This document shows positions 1-6,283 of a DNA stretch of 6,476 nt, piece after piece. The translations under genes were made by a program, and so were the position numbers. The stretch's first letter is position 1. Every line of letters starts with the position of its first letter. The stretch lies in the NCBI GenBank assembly GCA_007128085.1, contig SKYC01000217.1:1-6476 (forward strand), in the 5' to 3' direction. The notes beneath the pieces were generated by a model, which was not told the origin of the DNA, made no database searches, and saw only the letters and a list, made by a program, of their open reading frames with translations. The DNA comes from Saprospiraceae bacterium (GTDB lineage: Bacteria > Bacteroidota > Bacteroidia > Chitinophagales > Saprospiraceae).

Positions 1-923
1 CACATCAGGGTGGCTTCGTGAAATCCACACAAGATCAATTTAAGCTTTCCCGGATACGTATTGATATCCCCTATGGCAAAAATTCCGGGAATATTGGTGG
101 CGTAGTCGAATGTGTCCACTTTAATTGCGTTGTTTTCAATTTCTAACCCCCAATCTGCAATGGGTCCCAGTTTTGGCAGCAGCCCAAAAAGCGGAATAAA
201 GTGATCGGCATCTATCGTCTTTCCACCCTCCTTTTTGTGGTTGATATCGACGGACTCCAACTTTCCATTCCCATTCAGTCCCACCACCTGAGCACTGGTC
301 ATCAATTTTATTTTTCCGGATTCACCCAGGGTTTTTACTTTTTCAACAGAGTCCAGCGCCCCCCGAAATCCCTCCCTTCGGTGAACCAAAGTGAGCTCGC
401 TGGCAATTTCTGACAAGTAAATGGCCCAATCCAGGGCAGAATCTCCGCCTCCGGCAATGACCACCTTTTGATCTCTGAATATTTCGGGATCCCTGACCAT
501 GTACGACACCCCGCGATCCTCAAATTCCGCGATGTTCGAAATGGGTGGCTTTCTCGGTTCAAAAGACCCCAGTCCACCGGCGATGGCAACAATGGGAGCC
601 GCGTGCTGCGTTCCTTTATTGGTGGTCACTACAAAAGTTCCATCTTCTTTCTTTTCAATCGTCTCTGCTCTCTCCCCCAGGGTAAACCCGGGCTTGAAAG
701 GGGCTATTTGTTTCATCAGGTTGTCGACCAGTTCCCCGGCGAGCACCTCGGGATAACCGGGAATGTCGTAAATCGGTTTTTTTGGATAAATCTCAGTCAA
801 TTGCCCCCCCGGCTGTGGCAGAGAATCTACCAAGTGGCATCTGAGGCGCAAAAGACCTGCTTCAAAAACGGCAAAAAGGCCCGTAGGCCCCGCCCCAATG
901 ATCAATATATCCGTCTGAATCAT
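1..923 (-). CDS. Ferredoxin--NADP(+) reductase, thioredoxin-reductase-like (YumC type), C-terminus cut by window edge
   Basis: Cytosolic FAD/NAD(P) flavoprotein expected to move electrons between NADPH and ferredoxin or flavodoxin (EC 1.18.1.2). The frame is open for 307 codons from ATG at 923 to the window edge. FAD-binding GAGPTG is at residues 10-15, with an acidic strand end and PQPGGQL at about 33-42. A second dinucleotide-binding motif, GGGDSALDWA, is at 158-167, followed by LVHRREGFRGALDSV (179-193). A late FAD-contact segment, IFAIGDINTYPGKLKLI, is at 281-297. Thioredoxin reductase has a redox CxxC just before its NADP motif. Here that stretch reads GVSYMVRDPEIF with no cysteine pair, which favours the ferredoxin reductase branch over true TrxB. 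The family is usually about 330-350 residues, so roughly 25-45 are missing off the left edge. An in-frame TAG at 942-944 limits the start to ATG 923, giving the MIQTDILIIGAGPTG start usual for the family. It lies 64 bp downstream of the enoyl-CoA hydratase on the same strand, possibly in one transcript. The physiological electron partner cannot be seen. Confidence 0.9.
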   Translation of the reverse strand, partial: MIQTDILIIGAGPTGLFAVFEAGLLRLRCHLVDSLPQPGGQLTEIYPKKPIYDIPGYPEVLAGELVDNLMKQIAPFKPGFTLGERAETIEKKEDGTFVVTTNKGTQHAAPIVAIAGGLGSFEPRKPPISNIAEFEDRGVSYMVRDPEIFRDQKVVIAGGGDSALDWAIYLSEIASELTLVHRREGFRGALDSVEKVKTLGESGKIKLMTSAQVVGLNGNGKLESVDINHKKEGGKTIDADHFIPLFGLLPKLGPIADWGLEIENNAIKVDTFDYATNIPGIFAIGDINTYPGKLKLILCGFHEATLM

Positions 924-987
924 ACTCTGTTTTTTCTGACTCTATCATTTTATCTCCACTTCTACCCTTCGCACTTTGCACAAAGGT

Positions 988-1773
988 TTACTTCCCCTTG
1001 AAATGGGCCTTCCTTTTTTCCACAAATGCACGCACACCTTCCTGAAGATCCTCGGAATCCATGCATTTACCAAACGATTGCACTTCCATTTCAAAACCAT
1101 CCTCACCGGCTTCGTAATAAGCATTGACGCATCGGATAATTTCCGTTATGGCCATGGGCGCCAATTGACCTATGGAATTCAATACAGCGCGACATCTCTC
1201 CATCAAATTTCCCTCTTCAACCACTTCGTTAATGAGGCCCAAATTCAATGCCTTTTCCGCTGAAATCATTTCTGCGGTCAACAGCAGGTACATGGCCTGT
1301 GCCTTGCCTATGTATCGGGGCAGACGCTGAGTGGCTGCATAACCCGGTGTGAGTCCCAACTTGGCTTCGGGTTGACCAAATTTAGATTTCTCGCTGGCAA
1401 TCCTCATGTGGCAAGCCATGGCCAATTCCAATCCACCCCCGAGAGCGAATCCATCGATGGCAGCAATAACGGGAATGGGCGATTTTTCGTACTTACCGAA
1501 AACTCTGTTTCCCTGCCTGGACAATTGCTTGCCTCCTTCAAGACCGTAGTCCGGAAAGTTCTTCAAATCCGCTCCTGCCGCAAATGCTCTGCCTCCCGCC
1601 CCGGTCAAAACAATACCATAGGGTCTGGGATCCAGGGACAAAATTTCTTCCAATGCGCTTTCGAGTTCTTCTATGGTGTCCCAATTCAGCGCATTCAAAG
1701 CTTTTGGTCTGTTTATGGTCACCGTTGCAATCCTGTCTTCGATTTCTACTAATACATTTTCATAGGATTTCAT
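988..1773 (-). CDS. Enoyl-CoA hydratase/isomerase family protein (crotonase fold)
   Basis: A 261-residue protein, the usual length for a single-domain crotonase. It probably adds water across the double bond of a 2-enoyl-CoA to give 3-hydroxyacyl-CoA (fatty-acid or short-chain acyl-CoA degradation) in the cytoplasm. The early strand RIATVTINRPKALNALN lies at 14-30. The CoA/oxyanion-hole segment AFAAGADLK is at 63-71. The second oxyanion segment DGFALGGGLELAMAC (107-121) carries Glu116, and FGQPEAKLGLTPGYAATQRL (132-151) carries Glu136. These two glutamates are 20 residues apart, as are the catalytic Glu144 and Glu164 of rat mitochondrial enoyl-CoA hydratase, so a true hydratase is more likely than a catalytically altered relative. 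The C-terminal helices end in LQEGVRAFVEKRKAHFKGK, as is normal for the family. Acyl-chain preference cannot be read from the sequence. No other beta-oxidation gene is adjacent. Transcription probably starts near 1900, giving a leader of about 125 nt that contains the hairpin at 1810-1860. Confidence 0.93.
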   Translation of the reverse strand: MKSYENVLVEIEDRIATVTINRPKALNALNWDTIEELESALEEILSLDPRPYGIVLTGAGGRAFAAGADLKNFPDYGLEGGKQLSRQGNRVFGKYEKSPIPVIAAIDGFALGGGLELAMACHMRIASEKSKFGQPEAKLGLTPGYAATQRLPRYIGKAQAMYLLLTAEMISAEKALNLGLINEVVEEGNLMERCRAVLNSIGQLAPMAITEIIRCVNAYYEAGEDGFEMEVQSFGKCMDSEDLQEGVRAFVEKRKAHFKGK

Positions 1774-1809
1774 AAATCATCGTTTTTATTTTTGTAAAAA
1801 TAGCGTCCA

Positions 1810-1860
1810 AGCTGTGAATGCCCGGCCCTTTATCGACAAAAAACCGGGGCTCACACAGCT
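1810..1860 (-). promoter_or_regulatory. Long hairpin in the presumed 5' leader of the enoyl-CoA hydratase gene
   Basis: Two nested sets of complementary arms are visible. The outer arms AGCTGTG (1810-1816) and CACAGCT (1854-1860) form 7 bp. The inner arms GCCCGG (1820-1825) and CCGGGGC (1844-1850) form 6 bp with one bulged base. A 4x3 internal loop separates them, and the inner loop is 18 nt. In minus-strand RNA this lies between the candidate promoter (1907-1914) and the start codon at 1773, leaving 36 nt after the stem. It is not a canonical intrinsic terminator, because the nearest U-run begins about 10 nt past the stem. It could be a leader structure or a protein-binding inverted repeat. 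Any function is inferred. Confidence 0.4.
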
Positions 1861-1906
1861 GTAATTCGGTTAAAGTCTCACCGTTTGATTCCAGTCAATG
1901 GGTTTG

Positions 1907-1914
1907 CAAAGATA
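1907..1914 (-). promoter_or_regulatory. Candidate Bacteroidota -7 promoter element for the enoyl-CoA hydratase gene
   Basis: Read on the minus strand the sequence is TATCTTTG, an exact match to the Bacteroidota -7 consensus TAnnTTTG used by the phylum's primary sigma factor. It lies about 135 bp upstream of the start codon at 1773. The -33 position has only a partial match (TTC rather than TTG). It sits inside a small inverted repeat, GGGTTT (1900-1905) and AAACCC (1918-1923), and overlaps the 8-bp palindrome TTTGCAAA (1903-1910). Those could be operator-like or chance. Confidence 0.5.
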
Positions 1915-1966
1915 AAAAAACCCTTGCACTCTTTGAAGTCTTCATGTGAAAGTAAAAAAAGATGAT

Positions 1967-3370
1967 TTACACCCACTCAAAAAGCAGAACGGGAGGAATC
2001 AGAAATAACATGGCCGCAATGGTAAAAATCAATAAGAGTTTCCACACCCACTTAAACCACACCTGATAGGGAATGCCGGCAATGGCCATAATGGCCATCA
2101 AAACTCCGGATGTAGGTACAATCAAATTGGTGATTCCGTCTCCCAACTGATAAGCGAGAACGGCGGTTTGTCGGGAAAAGCCCATCAGATCACTCAAAGG
2201 AGCCATAATGGGCATAGTCAGTGCAGCCTGTCCCGAACCCGACGGTACGAAAAAATTTAAAAAAGATTGAAGGAAAAACATCAACTGAACGGACAAATAG
2301 GAAGGGAGGCCTTCTGTCAAACCGGCGGCAAAATCCAACATGGTATGAATGATTTTCCCGTCCTCCGCCAGCACCAGGATTCCCCGGGCAAGCCCTATGA
2401 CCAATGCGGCGAGAACCATTTCTTCTGCCCCTTTAACAAATGCATCCGAGGCCTTTCTGACAGACAAATTTCCCACCACAGCAGCGACAAGGCCCAGTCC
2501 GAAAAACAAGGCCGAAATTTCAGGAATGTACCAATCGTGTTCGTCGACTCCGTATACCAACACCACCAGTGACAATCCCAGTAAGGCCAAAACCGATTTA
2601 TGCCGAACGGTAAAATGCTCCGAGTCTTTATCAAAATCGCGCAAATCCCTCTCCTTGTCAATCTGATACATGGGGCTCAATGCGGGGTTTTTACTGATAC
2701 GCTTCATATACCGCATCACAAACCATATGGCCACTGTCGTAAAAACCAGCCAAACGAGTAACCTGTAATAAAACCCGGAAAAGACCGGAACTTCAGCAAT
2801 CCCCTGAGCTATACCTATTGTAAAGGGGTTCAAAAATGCACCTGCAAAACCCGCTCCGGCTCCTACAAACGGAATCGCTACTCCCGTGATGGAATCGTAC
2901 CCCATTTTGAGTGCCAGAGGTATGGTGATCAAGACAAAGACCAAAACTTCTTCGCTCATTCCAAATGTGGCACCTCCAATGGAAAAAAAGAACATCAGCA
3001 GGCCCAGTAACACCCCCTTTAATTCCGGTCTTTCAACCGACAAAGCGACTACGGATTTCAATCCGGCATTGATCGCTCCTGTGGCTTGAATGACTTTAAA
3101 CGCCCCGCCGACTATAAAAACGAAAGCAATGATATTGGCGGCGGCCACCAGCCCCTGAAACGGAGCCTGAAGGAAATCAAAAAATCCCTGGGGATTTGAC
3201 TCCACCAGATGATATGTGCCCGGAACCACTACTTCTCTGCCCTGCTCATTGATTACGCTTTCAAACATTCCGGCGGGAATAATCCAGGTCATCACCCCCA
3301 CTACTGCCATAATGAATAATACGATGGTAACTGCGTCGGGAATCCAATCCAACCAGGACTTATTGGCCAT
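1967..3370 (-). CDS. YfcC family transporter (DcuC/ion-transporter superfamily)
   Basis: A 467-residue polytopic inner-membrane protein. It opens with WLDWIPDAVTIVLFI and MTWIIPAGMFESV (6-38), the typical start of YfcC/ArcD-like carriers. Hydrophobic segments lie at roughly 11-31, 73-95, 118-134, 139-155, 160-190, 202-220, 258-274, 283-300, 318-335, 355-375, 385-430 and 440-463, about a dozen membrane passes or re-entrant loops. Two internally related halves can be seen. The first carries GGATFGMSEE (132-141) and NPFTIGIAQG (181-190). The second carries VPSGSGQAALTMPIMAPLSD (375-394) and GDGITNLIVPTSG (410-422). Paired serine/glycine/asparagine-rich loops like these line the substrate site in this superfamily. 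A charged cytosolic linker lies at about 220-258. Annotated relatives include C4-dicarboxylate and basic amino-acid exchangers, but the substrate here cannot be assigned. It stands alone, with 116 bp to murB upstream and 193 bp to the hydratase downstream. Confidence 0.85.
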   Translation of the reverse strand: MANKSWLDWIPDAVTIVLFIMAVVGVMTWIIPAGMFESVINEQGREVVVPGTYHLVESNPQGFFDFLQAPFQGLVAAANIIAFVFIVGGAFKVIQATGAINAGLKSVVALSVERPELKGVLLGLLMFFFSIGGATFGMSEEVLVFVLITIPLALKMGYDSITGVAIPFVGAGAGFAGAFLNPFTIGIAQGIAEVPVFSGFYYRLLVWLVFTTVAIWFVMRYMKRISKNPALSPMYQIDKERDLRDFDKDSEHFTVRHKSVLALLGLSLVVLVYGVDEHDWYIPEISALFFGLGLVAAVVGNLSVRKASDAFVKGAEEMVLAALVIGLARGILVLAEDGKIIHTMLDFAAGLTEGLPSYLSVQLMFFLQSFLNFFVPSGSGQAALTMPIMAPLSDLMGFSRQTAVLAYQLGDGITNLIVPTSGVLMAIMAIAGIPYQVWFKWVWKLLLIFTIAAMLFLIPPVLLFEWV

Positions 3371-3403
3371 TTAAATTATTTTTTGCTTGAAGAAGAAGTG
3401 GGG

Positions 3404-3411
3404 TAAAGTTA
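3404..3411 (-). promoter_or_regulatory. Weak candidate -7 element for the YfcC transporter gene
   Basis: The minus strand reads TAACTTTA, matching TAnnTTTG except for the last base. It lies about 35 bp before the start codon at 3370, in an A/T-rich stretch. No clear -33 TTG is present. The position is right for a short-leader transcript, and the murB-to-yfcC gap is large enough to hold a promoter. Confidence 0.3.
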
Positions 3412-3486
3412 TAAAAAATAAAGAAAGTACGTATACCACGCCTGGAATAAAGAAATATGCACAGCGGACGGTTGCTACAAAATCCA

Positions 3487-4551
3487 TCACATTTTCAAAA
3501 CCTGATCGTACAAATGCGGGTGAATGATATTTACTTCCGGCTCTAACAGAATGCCGAATTTATCCTCCACTTTTTTCTGAACGCTGCCGGCATGAGTCAC
3601 CAAATCTACTGCACCGGCACCACCTCGATTAATTAACACAAGGGCCTGCTTTTCATAACATCCGACTTTCCCGCTGTACTTACCTTTAAATCCGCACTGT
3701 TCAATGAGCCAGCCGGCGGGAATTTTGATATTTTGATCGTCCAGGACATAGTGAGGCATCTCCGGATACTCGTTCAACAAGGCCTCTGCTTTCCGGGAGG
3801 GTAAAACGGGGTTTTTGAAAAAACTTCCCGCATTTCCCAGTTCGGCGGGATCCGGTAATTTTGACATTCGAATTTCAATGACGGATTGGAAAATGTCCTC
3901 TATTTCAGGATGGCCAATTTTCTTTTTTTCCAGGTGCGATTTCAATCCGCCGTATGACAAGTTGAACTGGTGATCTCTTCCGGAAAGTCGCAGCCACATA
4001 TCAGTTATGATCACTTTCCCCTTTAGTTCATTTTTAAATATACTGTCTCTGTAAGCGAGCTGACATTCTTCGCGATCATAAACTTCAAATTTTCCGGTTT
4101 CGAGATTGAAGGCCCGAAGGCAAATAAATACGTCTTTAAATTCCACCCCATAGGCTCCAATATTTTGAATGGGGGCTGCTCCTGATCGACCGGGAATGAG
4201 TGCCAGATTTTCGATGCCTCCAAACCCATTTTCGACTGCCCAACTAACCAGCTGATGCCAGTTCACCCCTCCTCCCACATTGACCAGAACATCCTTACCA
4301 GACATCCGGTGACTCAATCGCTGTATGTCCACATGAACGACCAATCCATCGTAGAAATCGGGTAAGAGCACATTGCTCCCACCCCCCAGAATCAAAAAAT
4401 CGTCGTAGGAAGCAATCAGTTCGGGAAGGCTCTCTAACTGCCCCTCACTGCTCAATCGCAGATATCCCCCGGCAGTGGAGTCCAGGCCAAAAGTATTGTG
4501 ATTTTTCAGCGGATGATTCACCTTGACCATGAGGTTGTTTTTGGTCTGCAT
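3487..4551 (-). CDS. murB: UDP-N-acetylenolpyruvoylglucosamine reductase (UDP-N-acetylmuramate dehydrogenase), MurB type I
   Basis: This cytoplasmic FAD enzyme reduces the enolpyruvyl ether of UDP-GlcNAc-enolpyruvate with NADPH, giving UDP-MurNAc, the second committed step of peptidoglycan synthesis (EC 1.3.1.98). The protein has 354 residues, against 342 in E. coli. The opening NHPLKNHNTFGLDS lies at 12-25. FAD-binding segments are LILGGGSNVLLPDF (53-66) and LALIPGRSGAAPIQNIGAYG (116-135). AYRDSIFKN (166-174) contains Arg168, matching the E. coli active-site Arg159. GNAGSFFKNPVL (239-250) contains Ser243, the proton donor equivalent to E. coli Ser229. LEPEV (336-340) contains Glu339, most likely the counterpart of Glu325. 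The insertion between the Arg and Ser motifs, with its Tyr/Gly-rich loop, is characteristic of type I enzymes. All catalytic residues are intact. ATG 4551 gives a family-like N-terminus, but Met8 is a possible alternative start. No other mur, fts or ddl gene is nearby, so it is outside a dcw cluster. Confidence 0.96.
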   Translation of the reverse strand: MQTKNNLMVKVNHPLKNHNTFGLDSTAGGYLRLSSEGQLESLPELIASYDDFLILGGGSNVLLPDFYDGLVVHVDIQRLSHRMSGKDVLVNVGGGVNWHQLVSWAVENGFGGIENLALIPGRSGAAPIQNIGAYGVEFKDVFICLRAFNLETGKFEVYDREECQLAYRDSIFKNELKGKVIITDMWLRLSGRDHQFNLSYGGLKSHLEKKKIGHPEIEDIFQSVIEIRMSKLPDPAELGNAGSFFKNPVLPSRKAEALLNEYPEMPHYVLDDQNIKIPAGWLIEQCGFKGKYSGKVGCYEKQALVLINRGGAGAVDLVTHAGSVQKKVEDKFGILLEPEVNIIHPHLYDQVLKM

Positions 4552-4573
4552 GCTTACAATAATTATGTCGCAA

Positions 4574-4581
4574 CAAAAGTA
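4574..4581 (-). promoter_or_regulatory. Candidate Bacteroidota -7 promoter element for murB
   Basis: The minus strand reads TACTTTTG, a full match to TAnnTTTG, 22 bp upstream of the murB start codon, so the leader would be very short. The -33 region is only T-rich. It lies in the 126-bp gap after the esterase stop codon, suggesting that murB does not depend on the upstream gene for transcription. No intrinsic terminator is visible in the gap. Confidence 0.45.
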
Positions 4582-4677
4582 AGTCAGTTTTCTCAGGGAA
4601 AAAATAATGTAAAAGAGAATTTAACGGGACTTTTTTTATTCAAAACCACTGCCCTTTTAAACCGGTGCAAGGTACAT

Positions 4678-5580
4678 TCATTTACTCCTTTGAATAACCC
4701 CGGATGAATCGCGGTAAAAGCGTGAAAAAAATAACCATATTTCTTCGCTGGCTTCGAACTCACTAAAAAATTCACTGAATATACTCGGAACTGTAGAACC
4801 CGGCCATATATGACCTCCTCCGTGCAACACCATCATCACCACTTCGGACTGATCCAGACAGGGGCCGTAAACCACCCGCTCAACCAGGGGTTCTCCCCGC
4901 TTATCTGTTCTCAATAAAACTTCCACTTCGCCCGAATCGGTACAGCCGTTTTTGAGCTTCCAAAATTTGACAACCTCCTCTGATGAAGCGAAATGATCGT
5001 TGCCATCAAAACCAACAATCATATCGTCGGTACCGTGAATTTGAAGAACAGGCACTGCGTAATCGGGTTGGCAGACAGGTTCCTGATTTCTCCACATCGT
5101 TCCGGCAACAGAGGCCATGGCTGTTATTTTTTCCGGAAGCTCACAAGCCAATTTATAACTCATAAAGCCCCCGTTGGAAAAACCGCAGACATATACCCGT
5201 GAATGATCAATGGAATATTGTGACCCCAGTGAGTCGATTAAACCGCTGAGAAAAGCAATATCGTCCGCCCCATTCTTCCTGTCCGAAGCATTCCAGGAAG
5301 CCTTTAATCCCACAGGGTATACAGCCAGAAAACCCTCCCTGTCGGCAATTTCATTGAAGTTGGTCATACGCATGATCCTCTCAGGGGTTTGCATCAGGCC
5401 ATGAAGCACCAAAACCAAAGGATGGCTTTTTTCATCGCAATAAGAAGCGGGTTTATGAAGAATAAAACTGCGCTCCTCCCCGTCGAATGTCATTTCCACG
5501 AGGCTCTGTGACAATGCCTCGTCGGAAACCAACAACAAAGCTGAAATTAAGAGAAAAAAGGTAGAGTTTATACGATACAT
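4678..5580 (-). CDS. Secreted alpha/beta-hydrolase esterase, PHB depolymerase / LpqC / feruloyl-esterase-like family
   Basis: A 300-residue serine hydrolase predicted to be exported. The N-terminus has a short basic tip, a hydrophobic core at about 7-19 and a plausible signal peptidase I site after ALS (22-24), leaving a mature start at Gln25. There is no lipobox cysteine. The oxyanion segment LVLHGLMQTP is at 57-66. The family's ADDIAFLSGLIDSL (105-118) precedes the nucleophile elbow VCGFSNGGFMSYKLA (131-145) with Ser135. IHGTDDMIV (181-189) supplies the acid, probably Asp186, and GGGHIWPG (254-261) supplies His257. The catalytic triad is therefore complete. Relatives hydrolyse polyhydroxyalkanoate oligomers or feruloyl/acetyl esters of plant polysaccharides, and the substrate cannot be told from sequence. 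There is no carbohydrate-binding module and no T9SS C-terminal sorting domain, so it is probably periplasmic or released by a simple Sec route. It is divergent from mgsA with 100 bp between starts, and I see no convincing -7 element of its own. Confidence 0.88.
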   Translation of the reverse strand: MYRINSTFFLLISALLLVSDEALSQSLVEMTFDGEERSFILHKPASYCDEKSHPLVLVLHGLMQTPERIMRMTNFNEIADREGFLAVYPVGLKASWNASDRKNGADDIAFLSGLIDSLGSQYSIDHSRVYVCGFSNGGFMSYKLACELPEKITAMASVAGTMWRNQEPVCQPDYAVPVLQIHGTDDMIVGFDGNDHFASSEEVVKFWKLKNGCTDSGEVEVLLRTDKRGEPLVERVVYGPCLDQSEVVMMVLHGGGHIWPGSTVPSIFSEFFSEFEASEEIWLFFSRFYRDSSGVIQRSK

Positions 5581-5621
5581 TAACAGTGAACTTTAAAGGG
5601 TGCAATCAATTTAGTAAATCG

Positions 5622-5647
5622 CCGGAAAAACATCACAGTCATTCCGG
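5622..5647. repeat. Inverted repeat in the esterase-mgsA divergent intergenic region
   Basis: CCGGAA (5622-5627) and TTCCGG (5642-5647) form a perfect 6-bp inverted repeat with a 14-bp spacer. It ends 9 bp before the mgsA -7 element, so it covers the mgsA -33 region. Size and position would suit a dimeric regulator's operator. A 6-bp match is short, and chance cannot be excluded. Confidence 0.3.
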
Positions 5648-5656
5648 TATATTTAA

Positions 5657-5664
5657 TAACTTTG
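5657..5664 (+). promoter_or_regulatory. Candidate Bacteroidota -7 promoter element for mgsA
   Basis: TAACTTTG matches TAnnTTTG at every fixed position, 16 bp upstream of the mgsA ATG at 5681. Transcription would begin close to the start codon, leaving a leader of about 10 nt with no Shine-Dalgarno sequence, which is common in this phylum. No good -33 TTG is present. Confidence 0.5.
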
Positions 5665-5680
5665 ATGAAATACAAAAATT

Positions 5681-6079
5681 ATGAGAATTGCAATAATTGC
5701 GCACGACGGTAAGAAAGCAGACATGGTTTCTTTTTTGCTCAACTACAAAGAAATACTGGACCAAATTGAATTGGTGGCCACGAAAACCACCGGCGGATTG
5801 GTCGAAAAGGCAGGCCTGGAAGTGACAAAAATGTTGTCGGGACCCGTCGGGGGCGATGCTCAAATTGCAGCCATGGCGGCGGAAAAAAAGCTGGACCTCA
5901 TCGTGTTTTTCCGAGATCCACTCGATAAACACCCCCACGAGCCGGATGTACAAATGCTGATGCGCATCTGCGATGTGCACAACATCCCTCTGGCCACCAA
6001 CCTGGCTGCAGCCGAACTCATGTTTGAGTCCATCATCAACCGCTACCGGCTTTCACACGAAGCCGAAGAAAGGACCTAG
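5681..6079 (+). CDS. mgsA: Methylglyoxal synthase
   Basis: Cytoplasmic lyase that converts dihydroxyacetone phosphate to methylglyoxal and phosphate (EC 4.2.3.3), the entry to the methylglyoxal bypass that frees phosphate when sugar phosphates accumulate. The protein has 132 residues; E. coli MgsA has 152, and the shorter Gram-positive forms are close to this length. IAIIAHDGKK (3-12) carries the phosphate-contacting His8 and Lys12. ATKTTGGL (33-40) and MLSGPVGGDAQIAA (51-64) follow, with Asp59 matching the catalytic Asp71 of E. coli. FFRDPL (76-81) supplies Asp79 (E. coli Asp91). HPHEPDVQML (84-93) supplies His86 and Asp89 (E. coli His98 and Asp101). IPLATNLAAAE (102-112) closes the fold. 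All active-site residues are present. ATG 5681 is the natural start, since the first strand begins at once. There is no glyoxalase or other methylglyoxal-detoxification gene in view, and no intrinsic terminator after the stop. Confidence 0.96.
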   Translation: MRIAIIAHDGKKADMVSFLLNYKEILDQIELVATKTTGGLVEKAGLEVTKMLSGPVGGDAQIAAMAAEKKLDLIVFFRDPLDKHPHEPDVQMLMRICDVHNIPLATNLAAAELMFESIINRYRLSHEAEERT

Positions 6080-6283
6080 AGGAACCAGTGGAATGAGAGT
6101 GGTTATAAAGAGTTCTTTAGGTCGCTAAACCCAGATATAAAATAGACTATTCCCGGTGCGGTTGCCGAGCCACTTCCCGAAACTTGTCCCTAATTGCCAG
6201 GTGATTTGACGGTTTAATCAAACCCGAACGATCAATGCAAGTAGATAACTTACAAAATGACAACCGATTAGTTTTTTAAAAAT
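6080..6283. other. Intergenic stretch downstream of mgsA with no identified gene
   Basis: No convincing gene, RNA or terminator was seen. Small stem-loops occur at 6116-6129 (TTTAG, loop GTCG, CTAAA) and 6211-6224 (GGTTT, loop AATC, AAACC), but neither is followed by a T-run. A minus-strand frame stays open for about 41 codons and ends in TAG at 6147-6149. Its last residues read FREVARQPHRE. It has no ATG and an upstream TAA, so it could at most be a gene remnant. The segment CCGATTA (6264-6270) resembles the repeat unit found just downstream. Confidence 0.5.

Noticed and set aside
1..923. Thioredoxin reductase (trxB) as the identity of the left-edge gene
   Set aside because: The redox-active CxxC expected just before the NADP-binding motif is absent, and the surrounding motifs follow the ferredoxin reductase branch.
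468..1001. Open frame of 177 codons on the plus strand
   Set aside because: It lies antisense to the ferredoxin reductase gene, which shows clear FAD and NADP motifs. The plus-strand translation has no recognisable domain and runs past the reductase start.
1810..1860. The leader hairpin as a terminator for the transporter gene
   Set aside because: The stem is downstream of an exact -7 promoter match, and no U-run follows directly. A leader or operator role is at least as likely.
2267..2666. Two overlapping plus-strand open frames and a minus-strand frame inside the transporter gene
   Set aside because: The YfcC family reading frame is continuous and carries conserved motifs on both sides. 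The other frames have compositions typical of shadows.
4621..4650. T-rich run after the esterase, considered as an intrinsic terminator
   Set aside because: For minus-strand transcripts the run reads as A rather than U, and no GC-rich stem precedes a U-run in this gap.
4593..4775. Short open frames over the esterase-murB gap on both strands
   Set aside because: They straddle the esterase C-terminus and the murB upstream region, have no family resemblance, and would overlap the likely murB promoter.
5639..5980. Open frame of 113 codons on the minus strand opposite mgsA
   Set aside because: The plus-strand frame encodes a complete methylglyoxal synthase with all active-site residues. The antisense frame is its shadow and would also run through the mgsA promoter.
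1..6079. The gene block as a defence, secondary-metabolite or mobile system
   Set aside because: Every gene belongs to a familiar housekeeping or metabolic family, with no nuclease, toxin, helicase, recombinase or biosynthetic core gene present.
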